The translations under genes and the position numbers were made by a program. From Dendrolimus kikuchii (taxonomy: Eukaryota; Arthropoda; Insecta; Lepidoptera; Lasiocampidae), in the NCBI GenBank assembly GCA_019925095.2, contig CM034402.1, positions 9,001,501 through 9,065,500 of the forward strand: 64,000 bases of DNA, written 5' to 3'. Of the stretch, positions 35,170 through 47,595 are shown piece after piece. Each line of letters starts with the position of its first letter. Within the stretch, counting starts at the first letter, position 1. The notes under the pieces were generated by a model. That model did not search any database. It was not told the DNA's origin and worked only from the letters and a program-made list of their open reading frames with translations.

Positions 35170-35480
35170 GACTACACAGTGAAATTTTTGAAGTAGACCT
35201 TCAGAGCCAAAGCCTAAACTATACGAAATAGCGAAAAACACACAAAAGGAGTCTCGAGGCCAATTTTGACGAAAACTAAAGTGGTAACATTAGATTTTTG
35301 AAAAATCACTTACCCTTGCGAAGAATCGAATCAGTCTATTTTGAGAAAATAAACACCCTGCATTATATCAAATCATAGCGTAGCTTGTAAGGATGAATTT
35401 CTGCGAAAGAATGTCAAACGGCAAACTAAGGGAAAGTTGTGCAGAATGTTGAACAAACAAAGTAATAGAGTTAATCTAGA
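35170..35480 (+). repeat. dispersed repeat copy (with 30190 and 56220)
   Basis: ATTTTTGAAGTAGACCTTCA, GACGAAAACTAAAGTGGTAA, ATCATAGCGTAGCTTGTAAG, GAATGTCAAACGGCAAAC are collinear with 56220-56500. Confidence 0.8.
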
Positions 35481-36399
35481 TTTCAAAGATGAGAAGTTTT
35501 GTTCAGTTGGAATGTTTTATTTTCTTTTGTCTAATATTTGCAACGCTGTGTTACGAAAAATGCAACTGAACAGAAAATTAGTTTGATACATTATGAAAAA
35601 TTATTATTTAATATTCCTCTCGCACATAGATTTGCTATACTCTGAATTTTAATTACCTAGATTAAAATGATACCTGCGATCAACCTTTTTTTATGTTGCA
35701 ACCTTGCAGCATAATGTTGTAGTATCTAAAACTACCTATCTACATATAGAATCTACAACTCAGAATGATAAGTTGGACCAACAACCACAAAGGTAATTAA
35801 AAATTAGAATATATAAGGTTAATTTTACCATCACTGTAAATCTTAATAAACCCCATCGTTCAAATAATCATAACTTCTTAATTATTATAAAGGTTTATCT
35901 GGAAGTGAGGTTAGGATTTATGGCCTAATAATATTTGCCCCAAATAATCGCTACAATTATTTAATATTGATGCTGGGTCTTTATCTGGTTTAGTGTTATA
36001 AAGATTTAGGCTGTGGCTGAACGAGTCTTATTTAAAGCAATAAAAAATTACCTAAATATTTAACGTTAATAATATCTGCGAGAAACGGCCTATTCTTATA
36101 ACTTTATCCCAAATGAAACCGCACCTTTACCCTCCACTAAGCCTAGTTCAGGCTAGGTGAATATTTTTGAAGACTAGCAAATGTTTTTATATCTATTAAC
36201 TAATTTAACAGGTCTATCTAATTCAATGATACTTTCAACAATATATTAAAAATCACTAGATATACACTTTCTTCACTACGACCAATTTTTTAAAATTAGG
36301 TATATGACTTTAAAAATGTATTCTAGAAGTATGTTTATATAAAAGAGATATAGCTAAAATATCTAGGCGACATCCTTTTAAGGTACCATTATAACAATT

Positions 36400-36720
36400 A
36401 TTTTAAACGCTGTTGTAATCATCATTATGTTTGCATCTCTTTTGAGACCACAGACCATAAAAATGGCCCGGCATGGGAAGGCCAACACGTAGAGGACCCG
36501 TGACAAGTTTAATGTAAATGTGGCGTGACACTGACCGGCGATTATCCCTGTCTACAACGTATAGTGATGCACCCAAGGAAGAAAGCTCCGGCCAGTGTAG
36601 GACTATTGTGGGAAATGAGGACAAAAAGTACCGGGCTATTGGAGTGAACTGGTAGTGGTACAAGGGGTCTGGGAATATGGGGACTATGGCGTCTGCCCAT
36701 CGCAATGTTCGGGGAACATA
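36400..36720. repeat. dispersed repeat shared with 9465-9890
   Basis: ATGGGAAGGCCAACACGTAG, AAAAAGTACCGGGCTATTGG, GTCTGGGAATATGGGGACTA, CGCAATGTTCGGGGAACAT in the same order as the intron 6 copy. Confidence 0.7.
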
Positions 36721-39559
36721 ATCATCATTATTATTATTTTACACCTTGGAGATATGATGTTATAATAAGGATAGCTCGTCCAAATTAGAAGAGGCCGCAT
36801 CGTTTTATAACATGTTAAAAAGTGGTGGTTGATTTTAAAGTCGCGTTGACACAATCCGAGTGCGTTCGGACACTTCTCGTATCATGGCAACTTGTAATCC
36901 AAGTGCATACAAAACGACGTCTGTCCGAATAAATTTGAAGCATGTTCAACTTTTATGACTAATCGAATTACTTATGGGTCAGAAATAGTGACAACTCTCA
37001 GACAAACAAAAGCCTACCTGAACAAAAGCGTCATTTGAAGTGAAGCATATTTTTAAACTGTGTGCCTAAACGTACGTAGTAGACACGTGGTTAATAGTAA
37101 TGCATCCATCGGAAACTATTCCACCCTATCTTTACTCATTATTTAATACCCAGTTCTCGAAACGCACTGCGGCGCTGTGCTTTCTGTAGCCAGTTTCACT
37201 CTGAGAGCTACGTCTATTGTATTTGATTGTATCTATTTTGTTTCTCTGAGCGTCAACTGGTCTGCCATCATCATTGATTTTTAAATTCTACTTGTAAAAG
37301 TCCTTTTACATGAGTAGTACGCTCGGATAGGTGTAAACCTGTATCCGAGTATACTTGTATAAAAAAACACTCGTTAGAGCTAACTTTAATCGTGGTAATG
37401 CGACACAATTCTTTATTGAGAGATGACTCGGGAGTTAACATAAGAACTCCGTTCTTTGGAATGAGTTATAGACCTATAATTTCATTGAAATTGCAGTTAA
37501 GTCTGACCTTCTCATGATGCCTAATTGCTTGTTCATGAATACTTGACCCTGGCTTGACACACACACACACCACACCATACAAAGCGCTATTTCAAATAGG
37601 ACGTATGACTGACAAATGCATAAAACTTAATTTGTAGCATTATCGCCATCTTTCCTACGAAATAAATGTTAATTTTATTTATATAAAAATATACTTGATA
37701 CTGTTACTATTTAATAATAATATTATACTTGAAATCAATCATGCTTAGAAGCATCAGCTTACTTCTATATTTACGTAATTTCTTTCATACCTTCCTATTT
37801 GAAACAGAGTTTAATAAAATGTCAAGTAATGACTGCATAAAGCTGGTGTGAAATATTTTCGACATTCTCCACGTTAACTCGACAATACTCAGGCACTAAC
37901 AATTACTAAAACTGAGGGGAAAAAAAGGAATAAAAATAAATTATAATCCTATTTATTGATACTAATAGATAGACTTCAAAGCAATAAACTTGTAAGTTAT
38001 ACGTATAAATACATAATATCGTATTAATGTATATTTTATTATTATGTACTTGGTAATGTCTTTTATATTGAACCCTATTTTGCTTGATTTTAGGATCTTA
38101 AGGTATTAACTGATTAAAACAATTTTAAAATAGATTTTTCGTAACTTTACTACTGAAAAGTTGTTGGAAGTTTTCAGTTATTGGTTTCAGTTTTTAGGAA
38201 TTAAAGGTATTCAAAAACATATTACTGGGAGTAAGTCTTACTCAGGGAGGTGTGGTGTGGGTCATTTTAGAAGAGATGATATCACTGCACCAAACGTGGA
38301 GATTAAACATGTTTTTTTTATGGTCTGCATATACGTAATTAGAAAACCAGATGGCCAATAATCTAGACTTAAAGTGCCTAAAATAAAAACGTTAGAATTT
38401 TGCAAAATTGTAACTGACATATTTTATTTATCTCTTGTGATTATGTTGCTAGGTTGTAAAAAATAATTTCTACTTTTAAATTAGGCTATGTTGTATCTAT
38501 ATCTGGGGGAAGACTCTTTACAGGCAAATAGATAATTATAAATGTCCGTTTCGTTTGTAAAGACTACTGAGTTCGAGTATATTAAATTTCAATATTTCCT
38601 TCGATCCTGCCTGCAAACTACATTTGAAATTAATTTTATGCTTTTTGTAGCTCTTAAGGCGTTTATCGCTCGTCTTCTAAAATATGCTCAGTTGTAAATT
38701 ATAGAGAAGAGACCAAATTTAAGCATTGAATGTGTATATGCATTACTATATAGAGACTGAGGTATGAATTACTTTATTTGAAGTTATGTTTTTTAAATGT
38801 CAAGTACTGAAATATCTTTTATTTAAATAAAACAAACTAAGAAACATGTCTTAAGAAAAATGTTTTATGTCGTGATCATTATATAATAACCTATAGAAAA
38901 AAATTAATGTGTAATATTTATGCTTTAAAAAATTTAAGAGATCCCAAAAGAGCATAGTTAGATTGCATAAAAAAAGATTTTTACTATAGTATGGATATTT
39001 TATTTTTTACACGTCATTTTTTGTATAGAGGTAGGCAGAGATGATGGATGTCCATTTGCTACGATCCTGACAAACGTCTTTCCCTTCATCTACTCTCATG
39101 AATCTCTTAACACACATTAATTTGAATCAAGCCAATAAGTCTTTGGCAGTAAGCCTTAATTTACGACTGAGCGTTGTCTTAGATTACGGGCGCAGATCTC
39201 CCAAATTGACAGAACAAGAAAGAGAAACATCGAAATGTTTGAACAATTTAGGTTATGCACCGCAAGTGATAACTTGGCCATATAATATTGTTCCGTACAA
39301 AATGTACAATTTTATTAGTCACTCAATATATAATGTTTGAATTACTAATTAAAATTATATTTAATGAACTACAGTAATTGTAAAAGACATACAAGTAACT
39401 TCGTGTTATTATCGACCTCTGTTATCAGTGAATGGTTATTTTACTTTGACATGTGTAATAAAATGCATATAATTTTTTTATAAAAAAATATATAAGGCTT
39501 CAATAACAATAGTTTTATTTCTGATCCTTTGTATATATTACAGTATATATTTTGTATTT

Positions 39560-39650
39560 TTTTTACTGGTAGAAAACAGCAGAGTAGTGTGGGCCATTGC
39601 TCACCTGATGGAAAGTTACTGTCTTCTATGGGCATTTGCAACACCAGATT
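39560..39650 (+). mobile_element. 'GATGGAAAG' element, 5' fragment
   Basis: CACCTGATGGAAAGTTACTG, TGGGCATTTGCAACACC following a T run; truncated after about 90 bases. Confidence 0.55.
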
Positions 39651-39872
39651 TGTTACTGAAGTACAGATGTTTTCAAAGGAATTTTATGGATGGAACATGG
39701 TGGGTATTACTGGACATTCCTTTAAATGTGGCCCAAGTTTGTATAATATGCAATATTTGATTTAAAATTAAATTTTATGTAATTACATCTTGTTGAGAAA
39801 AATCAGGAAGAAACAATTTTTTAAATCACTCTTGTAGAAGATAAGAAATTTAGCACATGCTCATATTTGCAT

Positions 39873-39878
39873 TTTATT
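39873..39878 (-). terminator. candidate poly(A) signal for neugrin-like gene
   Basis: AATAAA on the minus strand starts 5 bases after the stop codon, implying a very short 3' UTR. Inferred from position only. Confidence 0.45.
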
Positions 39879-39883
39879 TCTAT

Positions 39884-40585
39884 TTACAAACCTAAAACTC
39901 TATACAAGAATTTACCATCATGATCATAAAAACAGTCATTAACTTTGTAAGTTGCACCCTTTTTATATGCTTTTTTAGGAATTCTGATTCTTTCTGGATA
40001 ATCCATAATATCTTTATCATTATTCTGTTCTTCTTGCACTGCTAAACTTGATGTTTCATTCTTATCATCATATAATAAATCTATTTCATCACTTAAATCA
40101 CTAGATACTGTTTCCATTGTAGTTTTTTGTTCAGTATTGACTGTATTAACTATTATTTGATCTGGCACATGTATTTCTTGGCCTTTTTCTAAGCGTTTAT
40201 TTATTTTTGCTGTTAATTCATCTAGAGTCATTCTTTTTAAATTACTTTTAGTATTTTTCACACTTTCCTCAACATTATTAGCAGAGTCTCTTGCATCAGT
40301 AGTATGTTCAAAATCATTATCTCTTTGGTCATTTTGTTTTGCGGCACATCTATTGACTATACTTTCAAATTCACCCATTTTTGTTTCCTGTGTTAGATCT
40401 ACTTTGATTGATTCTTTTTTCAATGGCGGTATAGTTCTTTCAGAGAACTTGAGGAATTGCTCCCGTAATTTTGGAGGTATGTCCAATGATCCCTCTTTCA
40501 AATCCTTCCAGTTTCTCATTGCAGATGCATCATGGCGTTCAATGCGCTGCAATGTTGCAGGTTTCCATGCATATTGTAAAAATTT
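39884..40585 (-). CDS. NGRN: neugrin-like exon 3
   Basis: Acceptor TTTTGTTTTAG; begins KFLQYAWKPATLQRIERHDA, continuing the core motif, then a long Asp/Glu/Asn/Ser-rich region, and ends GKFLYRVLGL before TAA. It is one open frame of 233 codons, far longer than expected by chance in this AT-rich DNA. Confidence 0.9.
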   Translation of the reverse strand, partial: KFLQYAWKPATLQRIERHDASAMRNWKDLKEGSLDIPPKLREQFLKFSERTIPPLKKESIKVDLTQETKMGEFESIVNRCAAKQNDQRDNDFEHTTDARDSANNVEESVKNTKSNLKRMTLDELTAKINKRLEKGQEIHVPDQIIVNTVNTEQKTTMETVSSDLSDEIDLLYDDKNETSSLAVQEEQNNDKDIMDYPERIRIPKKAYKKGATYKVNDCFYDHDGKFLYRVLGL

Positions 40586-43500
40586 CTAAAACAAAAATTA
40601 ATATGGTTGTGTGAAATTCAAAATTTGCATAACTTAATAACTAATAATCCAGAAATAAATAATACCCAATGGTGGATTTATGCATTTGCCTACATGCTAT
40701 TCAAATGTACCCGTCCCTACTAACCTCTATAATTTATTTATTTTTAATAAGGATCACCAACAGGTTAGTACATTTAATCAGTTACTAGACTTATGACCCT
40801 TAGTCATTTACAATGCGATGTAAAAACTAATTATAGGTGAACACAACTTGTAGTATAATTTCTTCACTGTTATTTACTTAGATTCTAATAATAAATATAA
40901 CAAAAATGTGTAGGGTATTGAAATTAGTCTGTCTAATAAGTGTCCTGTTGGGCTAAACAAATCTTTTTATAAAATGAATTTTTGGAGTCAAAGTGAATGT
41001 CAATAAAATTACTGCTGCTGTTGAGAATTCTACACATTCTAGAGATAGGGGAGTTAGCACCTAGTACTGTTGTTCTTAATGGAGGGAAGAGGGGGGTTAT
41101 AGGTTGTCGCGGGGGTTTCGAAGGGACTCTTAAGCAGAATTGGCTTAACAATTGAGGGCAATCAATGTTATTATGAAATAATTTATAAGCAAACATGGCA
41201 TCTAAAATAATTCTATGTGTCTCCAGGGAATCGATTTTGAAATAAATCAATCTTTTCTGGTATGATGTTTCCTTTTTTACCCTGTGCTCAGCAAAAGAAA
41301 GATGCCACAGAACCTCACATTTGACACTATAATATAAATTATTTTGCCAATGAAATTTGCAACTTTATGATTTCTGCTATCCTGCAATCTCCTAATATGC
41401 TTCCATTTACACCACCTCCTTCCCGTAATTAGTATGATTGTGAATGTGTCAGTTCCTAGATCAAAATGAAATTAAACTTAGGATTATTTTTAGAACCCTA
41501 CAATTTAGTTATGATTCAAAAAAAATTTAATGTGCGCTGGGACACAAATAGTAGAAGTGAAACTTAAATGGACACATGGAAAAACGAGCAGGTTTTCAAA
41601 TTGGACAAACTTCAGATTAAAATTTAGTTGCAATTTGTTTTGCCATTTATTAGTTGCCATTCATTTTTCCACTTGTCGGTTGGCATTCGTTTTTCCACTT
41701 GTCCATTGAAGTTTCACTTCTATGTGTCCCAGCACACATTTCGATTTTTCGCAGATTTACTCCAAATTATGATGTGGTTAGGTTAGGTACATTTTAATGA
41801 ATGCATTTTTTATTTAAACATATTTTATTTTATCAAACAAAAAAAGCTGAATTTGATCTGGAACCAAAAAAACATCCATAGTCTACTCTAAAATTATGGC
41901 ACCACTCACCACATCCACTCTAAAATTATGCCACCCCTTCAAGCGGCCGTAACACATTTTCGTGACAGAAGAAAACCCTAATAAATCCCTGTCTAAGTTT
42001 CACTTCAAAAAGCTTTTAGATATATTTCTTTCTATATATATCTTTCTTTCGGGAACTGCTATATCTTGTTTAAGAGCCTTGTTTCTCAAGAAAAGTGGCA
42101 TTGAATAAGTACTTATTCTTGAACTAACAGTCATTTCAAGAGTTTTGAATGTGGTGTGAAATAATGAAAAACTAACTCGTTTTCTCAAAAGAAGGAAGGA
42201 TAAGTTTCTAAGATTTAATCTAATCTAATTTTAGTATTATTGACTTAGCAGTGTTAGTTTGTTGTTCATCATATAGATAAACTATATATATATTTGTGCA
42301 TATGTAGAAGAATAAGCCTGAATGGCGCTCTGTTGTACGTGCCTACCCCGCAAGGGAACTGGCGTGAAGTTATGTATGTATGTATGTATATGCATATGTA
42401 GATAGGATGGGCAAACTAATATATTTTATGCAACTGTAATACATCTGTTCTATGTGTAATATGTATACTATCCATTATGCTGAAATGGTGGAATGTTTAT
42501 AAGTTTACACTGAGTTACTTACTTTTACCACAGGAACAGTAACTGGAAAACTCTCAGCAATTCTTTCCGGTGTCCATTCTTCAGGCTCTGTAGTTGCCAA
42601 GTGTCTTATTTGCTCTTTTTCACTCCAAGTTAGTAAGTTTGGTAAATTTATTTTGAAGTATTTCTCTTTGATTATTTGATGCCTTAACTCATATTTTTCC
42701 ATTAGTGTTTCATTGAGATGTTCATTATACATTTCACCTACCTGGATATATTAAATGATATTTAAAAATCTTTTATAAAATTCAAATTGTATTGAAACTA
42801 GTTTAATAAAAAACTATTACATGCTAATATATAAAAGTGAAAATAACTCTGTGTATTTGTCATGTATATCTTGATGGCTTCTATGGTTGAGTGAGCTAAG
42901 CTTTTGCCAGTCTATCATACTGCAATCCAGAGGCTCTGGGTTTTATTCCTGTAAATGAACTTTCTATTATTTACTATGGTCTGGGTGTCTAGAATCGGCC
43001 CCAGAATAGCCTGTTGTATACTTCCCATAACAAGTGTAACATGCTTAGCTTGGGGATATACATAATGTGTGATTATACCTGCCAATTATTATTTTTATGT
43101 TCTTTCTTCATAAGTATGTACCCAATTAAATAGTCAGGATGAAGAAAGGCAACTTTTTATTCTACAAAATAAGATTTATATGACAATTCTGAATAAACAA
43201 AACATCATTAAATTTATTAAGCTTATATATTTATACTATTTGTATAAATATAATTGTATATTGTGTTTTAATAATACTGATAAAACATTTTGCTTTTTAT
43301 CCCAGAAAATGGGGCAACATTCAAAGAATCAAACTGTGAAGAAAATTCTAATATCTACACTAATATAAAATGTAAAGAACTTTATTCATTTTAAGCCCTA
43401 AATAGGAATCAATTTGGGTTATTCGATAGGCTAAGGCGGGAGTGGAACGAAATGAAGTGAATCTTCCTCCTTAGCCTTCTAACCTATATTAAAAATGTTC

Positions 43501-43998
43501 AGATCTGTTCATAATAGATAAAAGGTGTTCCATACTATACCTCACCCATAAATTTTAATGTAATCCGGTATATACATATAAATATTCACAATTGTTTTGG
43601 TAATTGTTTGAGCTAGACTATGAATTGTAATTTAGTCTGCAATATTGCAATTTTTGGATTATAACAAAAGCGATAGTTCCGTTTTTTATTGGAAGGATAT
43701 TTTTCAAAGTGCCTTATCAAGCTAACACACATTCAGAGCTCTTGAAGTTAAGGTAATCTGGAAATAGCAAGTGAAGTGAGGTTTTGTATATACTAACTTT
43801 ATAGAAATCACTTTCAGACTGTTCTACGAATTCTTCAGCGTCTTCATCGGTTATAGGAACGCCGTCTTTTTGGAAAGCTGTAATTCGTTTATTTAATCCA
43901 GGATTTGGTCCTGAAGGTTTGAGTCGGCCTACTCTAACATTTCTCACAAAGACTATATTACACGTTTGGCACAAACTTTTTAAGTGAGATGAGAACAT
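39884..43998 (-). CDS. NGRN: neugrin-like mitochondrial protein, 3 exons, 373 aa
   Basis: Exons, in order of transcription: 43998-43798 (67 codons), 42741-42523 (73 codons), 40585-39884 (233 codons plus TAA); all junctions are phase 0. In vertebrates neugrin works in the mitochondrial matrix with pseudouridine synthases and other factors in 16S rRNA and mitoribosome biogenesis. Residues 1-30 are basic and lack acidic residues (MFSSHLKSLCQTCNIVFVRN), like a mitochondrial presequence. The core LTWSEKEQIRHL, EEWTPERIAESFPVTVPVVK and KFLQ matches the neugrin helix-turn-helix-like motif (W..P.IAE.F.V....V...L). The C-terminal FYDHDGKFLYRVL matches the family end. The middle (about residues 200-320) is acidic and low complexity, making this longer than the vertebrate protein of about 290 residues. 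It is convergent with Crag. Start chosen as the first ATG giving the presequence. Confidence 0.88.
40933..41335 (-). pseudogene. LINE ORF2 C-terminal fragment in neugrin-like intron 2
   Basis: Minus-strand frame: VKCEVLWHLSFAEHRVKKET, YFKIDSLETHRIILDAMFAY, KLFHNNIDCPQLLSQF and RTTVLGANSPISRMCRILN. This is the post-RT helical region of jockey/CR1-type LINEs (SLE.RR..D....K...I.D.P.LL). The RT domain is absent. Confidence 0.8.
41529..41740. mobile_element. foldback MITE with about 53-base inverted ends
   Basis: The left end AATGTGCGCTGGGACACAAA and the inverted right end AATGTGTGCTGGGACACATA start arms that continue through GAAGTGAAACTT(A/C)AATGGAC. The right arm holds a 26-base tandem duplication (CATT(C/T)(A/G)TTTTTCCACTTGTC). 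Confidence 0.85.
42325..42400 (+). mobile_element. LINE 3' terminus with (TATG)n tail
   Basis: GAATGGCGCTCTGTTGTACG, CCCGCAAGGGAACTGGCGTG, AAGTTATGTATGTATGTATG: the last 50 bases of the same LINE end as at 16841 and 47220. Confidence 0.8.
42523..42741 (-). CDS. NGRN: neugrin-like exon 2 (core motif)
   Basis: Acceptor ATATCCAG, donor AAA|GTAAGT, 219 nt, phase 0 at both ends. Begins VGEMYNEHLNETLMEKYELR and carries LTWSEKEQIRHLATTEPEEW and TPERIAESFPVTVPVVK, the diagnostic neugrin region. Confidence 0.9.
42872..43092 (+). mobile_element. tRNA-derived SINE copy f
   Basis: GATGGCTTCTATGGTTGAGT, GAGGCTCTGGGTTTTATTCC, GTGTCTAGAATCGGCCCCAG and GATATACATAATGTGTG; in intron 1 of the neugrin-like gene. 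Confidence 0.85.
43798..43998 (-). CDS. NGRN: neugrin-like exon 1
   Basis: Contains the start ATG at 43998 and the presequence, then RVGRLKPSGPNPGLNKRITA and DGVPITDEDAEEFVEQSESD. The donor is AAA|GTTAGT on the minus strand, phase 0 after 67 codons. Confidence 0.85.
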
Positions 43999-44107
43999 AC
44001 TTAATATGATAATTCACTAAATTGAATGGTGAAATTAGTAAAGAAATATTTAATTATAAATTATTATAAATATTATTTTTCTGGATCACCAATACCATAC
44101 CGTTCAT

Positions 44108-44430
44108 TGAGTAGTAGTAGTTGTATTCGCCACAAAGGCAGGCAAAGGAATCTAGTCCATACAGCCAATTCTGATGTTTAAGTCTTCGTATAATAGTCGC
44201 GCAGTTATATTGTAGGCTACAACTAACGCCATTCAACGGAGTTCTTGTGAAAACTCAAAAGGCCACATTTGACTATACAGTTCACATTTCTCACAAAACA
44301 CATAATTACTACTCAAAAACTATCAATATCCTACAACTATTGTTCATTTTAGAGTAATTTTACACATTTTTAGAAAATAAAACTGCACAGCACAACGTCT
44401 CCTTTCAGTTCCCGCCAAAAAACTCCGCCG
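44108..44430 (+). repeat. four-copy repeat family, copy A
   Basis: Shared with copy C (47146-48120) from GGCAGGCAAAGGAATC through GTAGGCTACAACTAACGCCA to ATTTTACACATTTTTAGAAA and CTTTCAGTTCCCGCC. It lies just upstream of the neugrin-like start. Confidence 0.85.
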
Positions 44431-45640
44431 TTCATTAACATTTGACAAAAGATTGAGTAGTAGTGATGAATATCACAACTTAAATATATCGATAACATAG
44501 TAATTTTTTTTCACCGTTCAATCACTGGTGAAAAATTACTGTCCGATATGTTTACAGGTGACGATTGGTTTTGCCTGAGCTGTATCTGTTTCCGTCCGTT
44601 ACATGTTGTGAAAGTAATCAACAAGTTACAAGTAGTGAAATAGTGAGTGGAGTCGGTTTATTAGCATCGATTTTTTTTTATAAGTTTTTCAAATGAACTT
44701 TCCCTCATACTTTATCAGGCTTGAGACTGTCAATGTTTATTTTTCATTGGTATATTTAAAATTTCATTAAATCAGCTTAATCTACTTTTTGATATTAATA
44801 AGTTTAGTTTTTGTTTTTTATAGCTCATTTGGTTTAAATTATGAGTATAATACACAATATTTGTTTTTCTAGGTTTTTTTGTAATGATTCCATAATGGAG
44901 ACATAATTATTAATAAGTCACTATTATCACACTATTTATTTACACCATGTTATATGTTATAAAAATATCTGAAAAAAATTGCATACGATATGATAAATTC
45001 ACTTTAAAATATCACCCGGGGTGTGCTACTGTGCGGTGATTAGCGAATTTAATTTACTCAACTGTGAAGTGTAATAATTTGTCATAATGTCAAGTCTAAA
45101 CGATACTTTTCACGGAGTTAACCTCCTAAATCAAATGCTCAAGCAAATTAATGCTTAATAATAATAATCTATTAAAGAATAGGATTCAACTTTACTTCAC
45201 TTAGGTCCGCTCGTTTTTCTGCTTTGATTAAAACGCCATCTAATACCAAATAACCAAAGTAAAAAGATAAACAATCTATTAAAAATGTAGTTATCTATTT
45301 TCCTACTAGATGACACTTTTAACAGGAAAGGTCGATAAAATATAATTCGCGTTTCACGTGAAATATCGCAATATCGCCTTAGTGAAATTTCACAGTCCTT
45401 TACGATTCTTGTAACTGGATTTAAAAGTAATTTATTTTATATCACTGTTATTTAACCGGTGATTAATGAGATGTGACAACACTATTGAGTAGTAGCACAG
45501 ACTAGTTAGAGATTACTCCGGCTACGTTCCACAAGAGACTCACAATGATCACGTTCACGACCATGATCTTTCCCGTTCCACTTGCTTGCGAGCGTTACAA
45601 TCATAAATTCTGGTGGAACGGATTATGGAGCGTTGATGTC
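44431..45640. other. spacer between inverted copies A and B
   Basis: AT-rich, no open frame with motifs. If A and B are terminal inverted repeats, this is the interior of a non-autonomous element. Confidence 0.45.
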
Positions 45641-45844
45641 ATTAAATGAGTTTTTGGCGGGAACTGAAAGGAGATGTTGTGCTGTGCAGTTTTATTTTCT
45701 AAAAATGTGTAAAATTACTCTAGAATGAACAATAGTTGTAAGATATTGATAGTTTTTGAGTATTAATTGTGTGTTTTGTGAGAAATGTGAACTGTAAAAT
45801 CAAATGTGGCCTTTTGAGTTGTCACAGGAACTCCGTTGAATGGC
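45641..45844 (-). repeat. four-copy repeat family, copy B (inverted)
   Basis: Reverse complement of bases about 44229-44432 of copy A, ending at TGGCA where A continues. A and B therefore form a 200-base inverted repeat around a 1.2 kb spacer. Confidence 0.85.
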
Positions 45845-46089
45845 ACTAGCTGATAACCTATAGTTCAGCTGTGCTACAGATAGGTTTAAGAAATTGAAGT
45901 AACTACATTGAAATTAAGATCTGGCTTAAAGGCCTAGCTGCCAAGCCATAAGATCCAAAAAAAGTCATTAACCACGAAATAGTGTGTAAGCTTCTTAACG
46001 AAATACACAAATGTCATTGGTTTATTTGAAAATCGAACCTTTTGCAATGTCAATCGATAGAGGGAATTAATGCTCTGTGGTCAACGCCT

Positions 46090-46965
46090 TTTTTTTCAGG
46101 CGGGGGAAATGCTATTTACGCACAGTACCGGGTCCTTTGCAAGGGATTAGACCATAGTCGATCATGGAGGAATTTCCAGAAGGGGCAATACAAACAATAA
46201 TCAACCGGCTTGTCTGGAGACTCAAGCCCAAAATGGTTAATACCCACTAAAACCACCCTCCTCCGATGCCCCGCGCTTATGGCAGGGAAGGCACGAGACT
46301 TAGAACGTAGTTACACCCATGCGGATCCTAGCGCAATAAGTGCCTGAGAAAGCCCCTGGAAGAGCTAACTCACTTCGACGACAGGAGTGAAGTCTCCTCT
46401 GCTCCCTTGATGTATGAGGGCCCCTGAAGCGGTAATGATCATCGCTCTGCAGCATGGCTTGCACCAGGCTGCCAAGCGAATCAATGGGACCTATTATTTT
46501 CTCGAGTTCAACCCTCTGTGGTGCCCAGGCTGCGCACTCGGCTGGCATATGAAACGCCGCGTCAAGCGCGTCACACTGGTGGCATTGGGGTGAAGGCTGC
46601 CAGTCCGCAATCTGAAAGTCAGAGTCCCGCGTTTCCGCGAGAGCCATCGCAACAGCTGCGGTCGAGTCGCTTCCACCGTATCAATGCCGGCCACAGGGAT
46701 TTCCAACCCTACCGACCAAGATTAGCAGAACCGCGCTGGGTGGAGTAGAGCTCGACGCTGGCGGTCGTCGTCGGAAGGGAGGGGTGTTTGGGGAGGAGGT
46801 TTGGGAGGAAGGCGAAGGAATTCAAGGATTTGGAGTGGATAGGTGGGACACCACTGTCACGGAGTGAAGGGGGGAATGTGACAATGGCCGCTAAGGGCCC
46901 CGGGGACGCATCCCCTTGTACCGCTTCCTGGACGGAGACGAGTCCAGGGCGGCACCCCCCGGGGG
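46090..46965 (-). mobile_element. 5'-truncated LINE insertion with 13-bp target-site duplication
   Basis: GTGGTCAACGCCT occurs exactly at 46077-46089 and 46966-46978. The element lies on the minus strand: a T run at 46090 corresponds to its poly(A) end. The minus-strand frame at 46647-46300 encodes an ORF2 C-terminus (PSPQCHQCDALDAAFHMPAE, LEKIIGPIDSLGSLVQAMLQ, SDDHYRFRG). CACCCCCCGGGGGGTG at 46953-46968 spans the 5' junction. Confidence 0.85.
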
Positions 46966-47219
46966 GTGGTCAACGCCTACTTCAGCCCACGTTATGATAT
47001 GGGTCATTGTGAGCGCTGTGTGATCAAAAATAATAACGTCATTATTGACGTTTTCACCAGGACCATATTAAATGATCGTGGTCGCCATCTGGGACGTCAA
47101 ACTGAGCATTTTGGGCGTTGTGAGATATTACAGGAACGCGCCTACAAAAGTAGTAGGAGTAGAATTCCTCACAATGGCAGGCAAAGGATCTTTAGTCCAT
47201 ACAGCCAGTTCTGTTATAA

Positions 47220-47595
47220 ATACATACATACATTGATACATACATAACTTCACGCCAGTTCCCTTGCGGGGTAGGCACGGACAACAGAGTGCCATTTAGG
47301 CTTATTCTTACACACCTCACTTGCTTCTTTGACATTCATAACTCTTGTCATGCAAGCTCGTCTGTTCTTAAGGCTTCTGACATCACCTTCTGCTAGTATA
47401 CGATCAATTTGATCATGGAAGGTGTGTCGTGGCCATCGTCATGGACATTTGCAATACCATCCACTTTTGCATTGTATATCTGTTTAGTCATTCTTTCCAC
47501 ATGCCCGAACCACCGGAGCATTCCTTTCCTTACCTTCACCCCGACACTCTCTTTCAGACCAACTCTCTTTCTTACTTCGGTATTACGACTTATAA
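47220..47595 (-). mobile_element. 5'-truncated LINE inside copy C, 14-bp target-site duplication
   Basis: CAGTTCTGTTATAA is repeated exactly at 47206-47219 and 47596-47609. The (TATG)n tail lies at the left end, as expected for minus-strand insertion. The minus-strand frame includes LRWFGHVERMTKQIYNAKVD and ends with the RAYPARELA terminus seen at 16862. Confidence 0.92.

Larger units (their letters stand above)
34447..39872. other. tail-to-tail intergenic spacer
   Basis: About 5.4 kb between the converging Crag and neugrin-like genes. It contains the Crag 3' UTR, repeat copies at 35170-35480 and 36400-36720, a short CA run near 37558-37573, a hairpin at 37317-37354, and a SINE fragment at 39560-39650. 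The rest is AT-rich. Short open frames at 38161-38361 and 39098-39340 lack recognisable motifs, and I do not call them genes. Confidence 0.7.

Noticed and set aside
46518..46748. Plus-strand open frame of 76 codons opposite the LINE insertion
   Set aside because: Shadow of the minus-strand LINE ORF2 reading frame.
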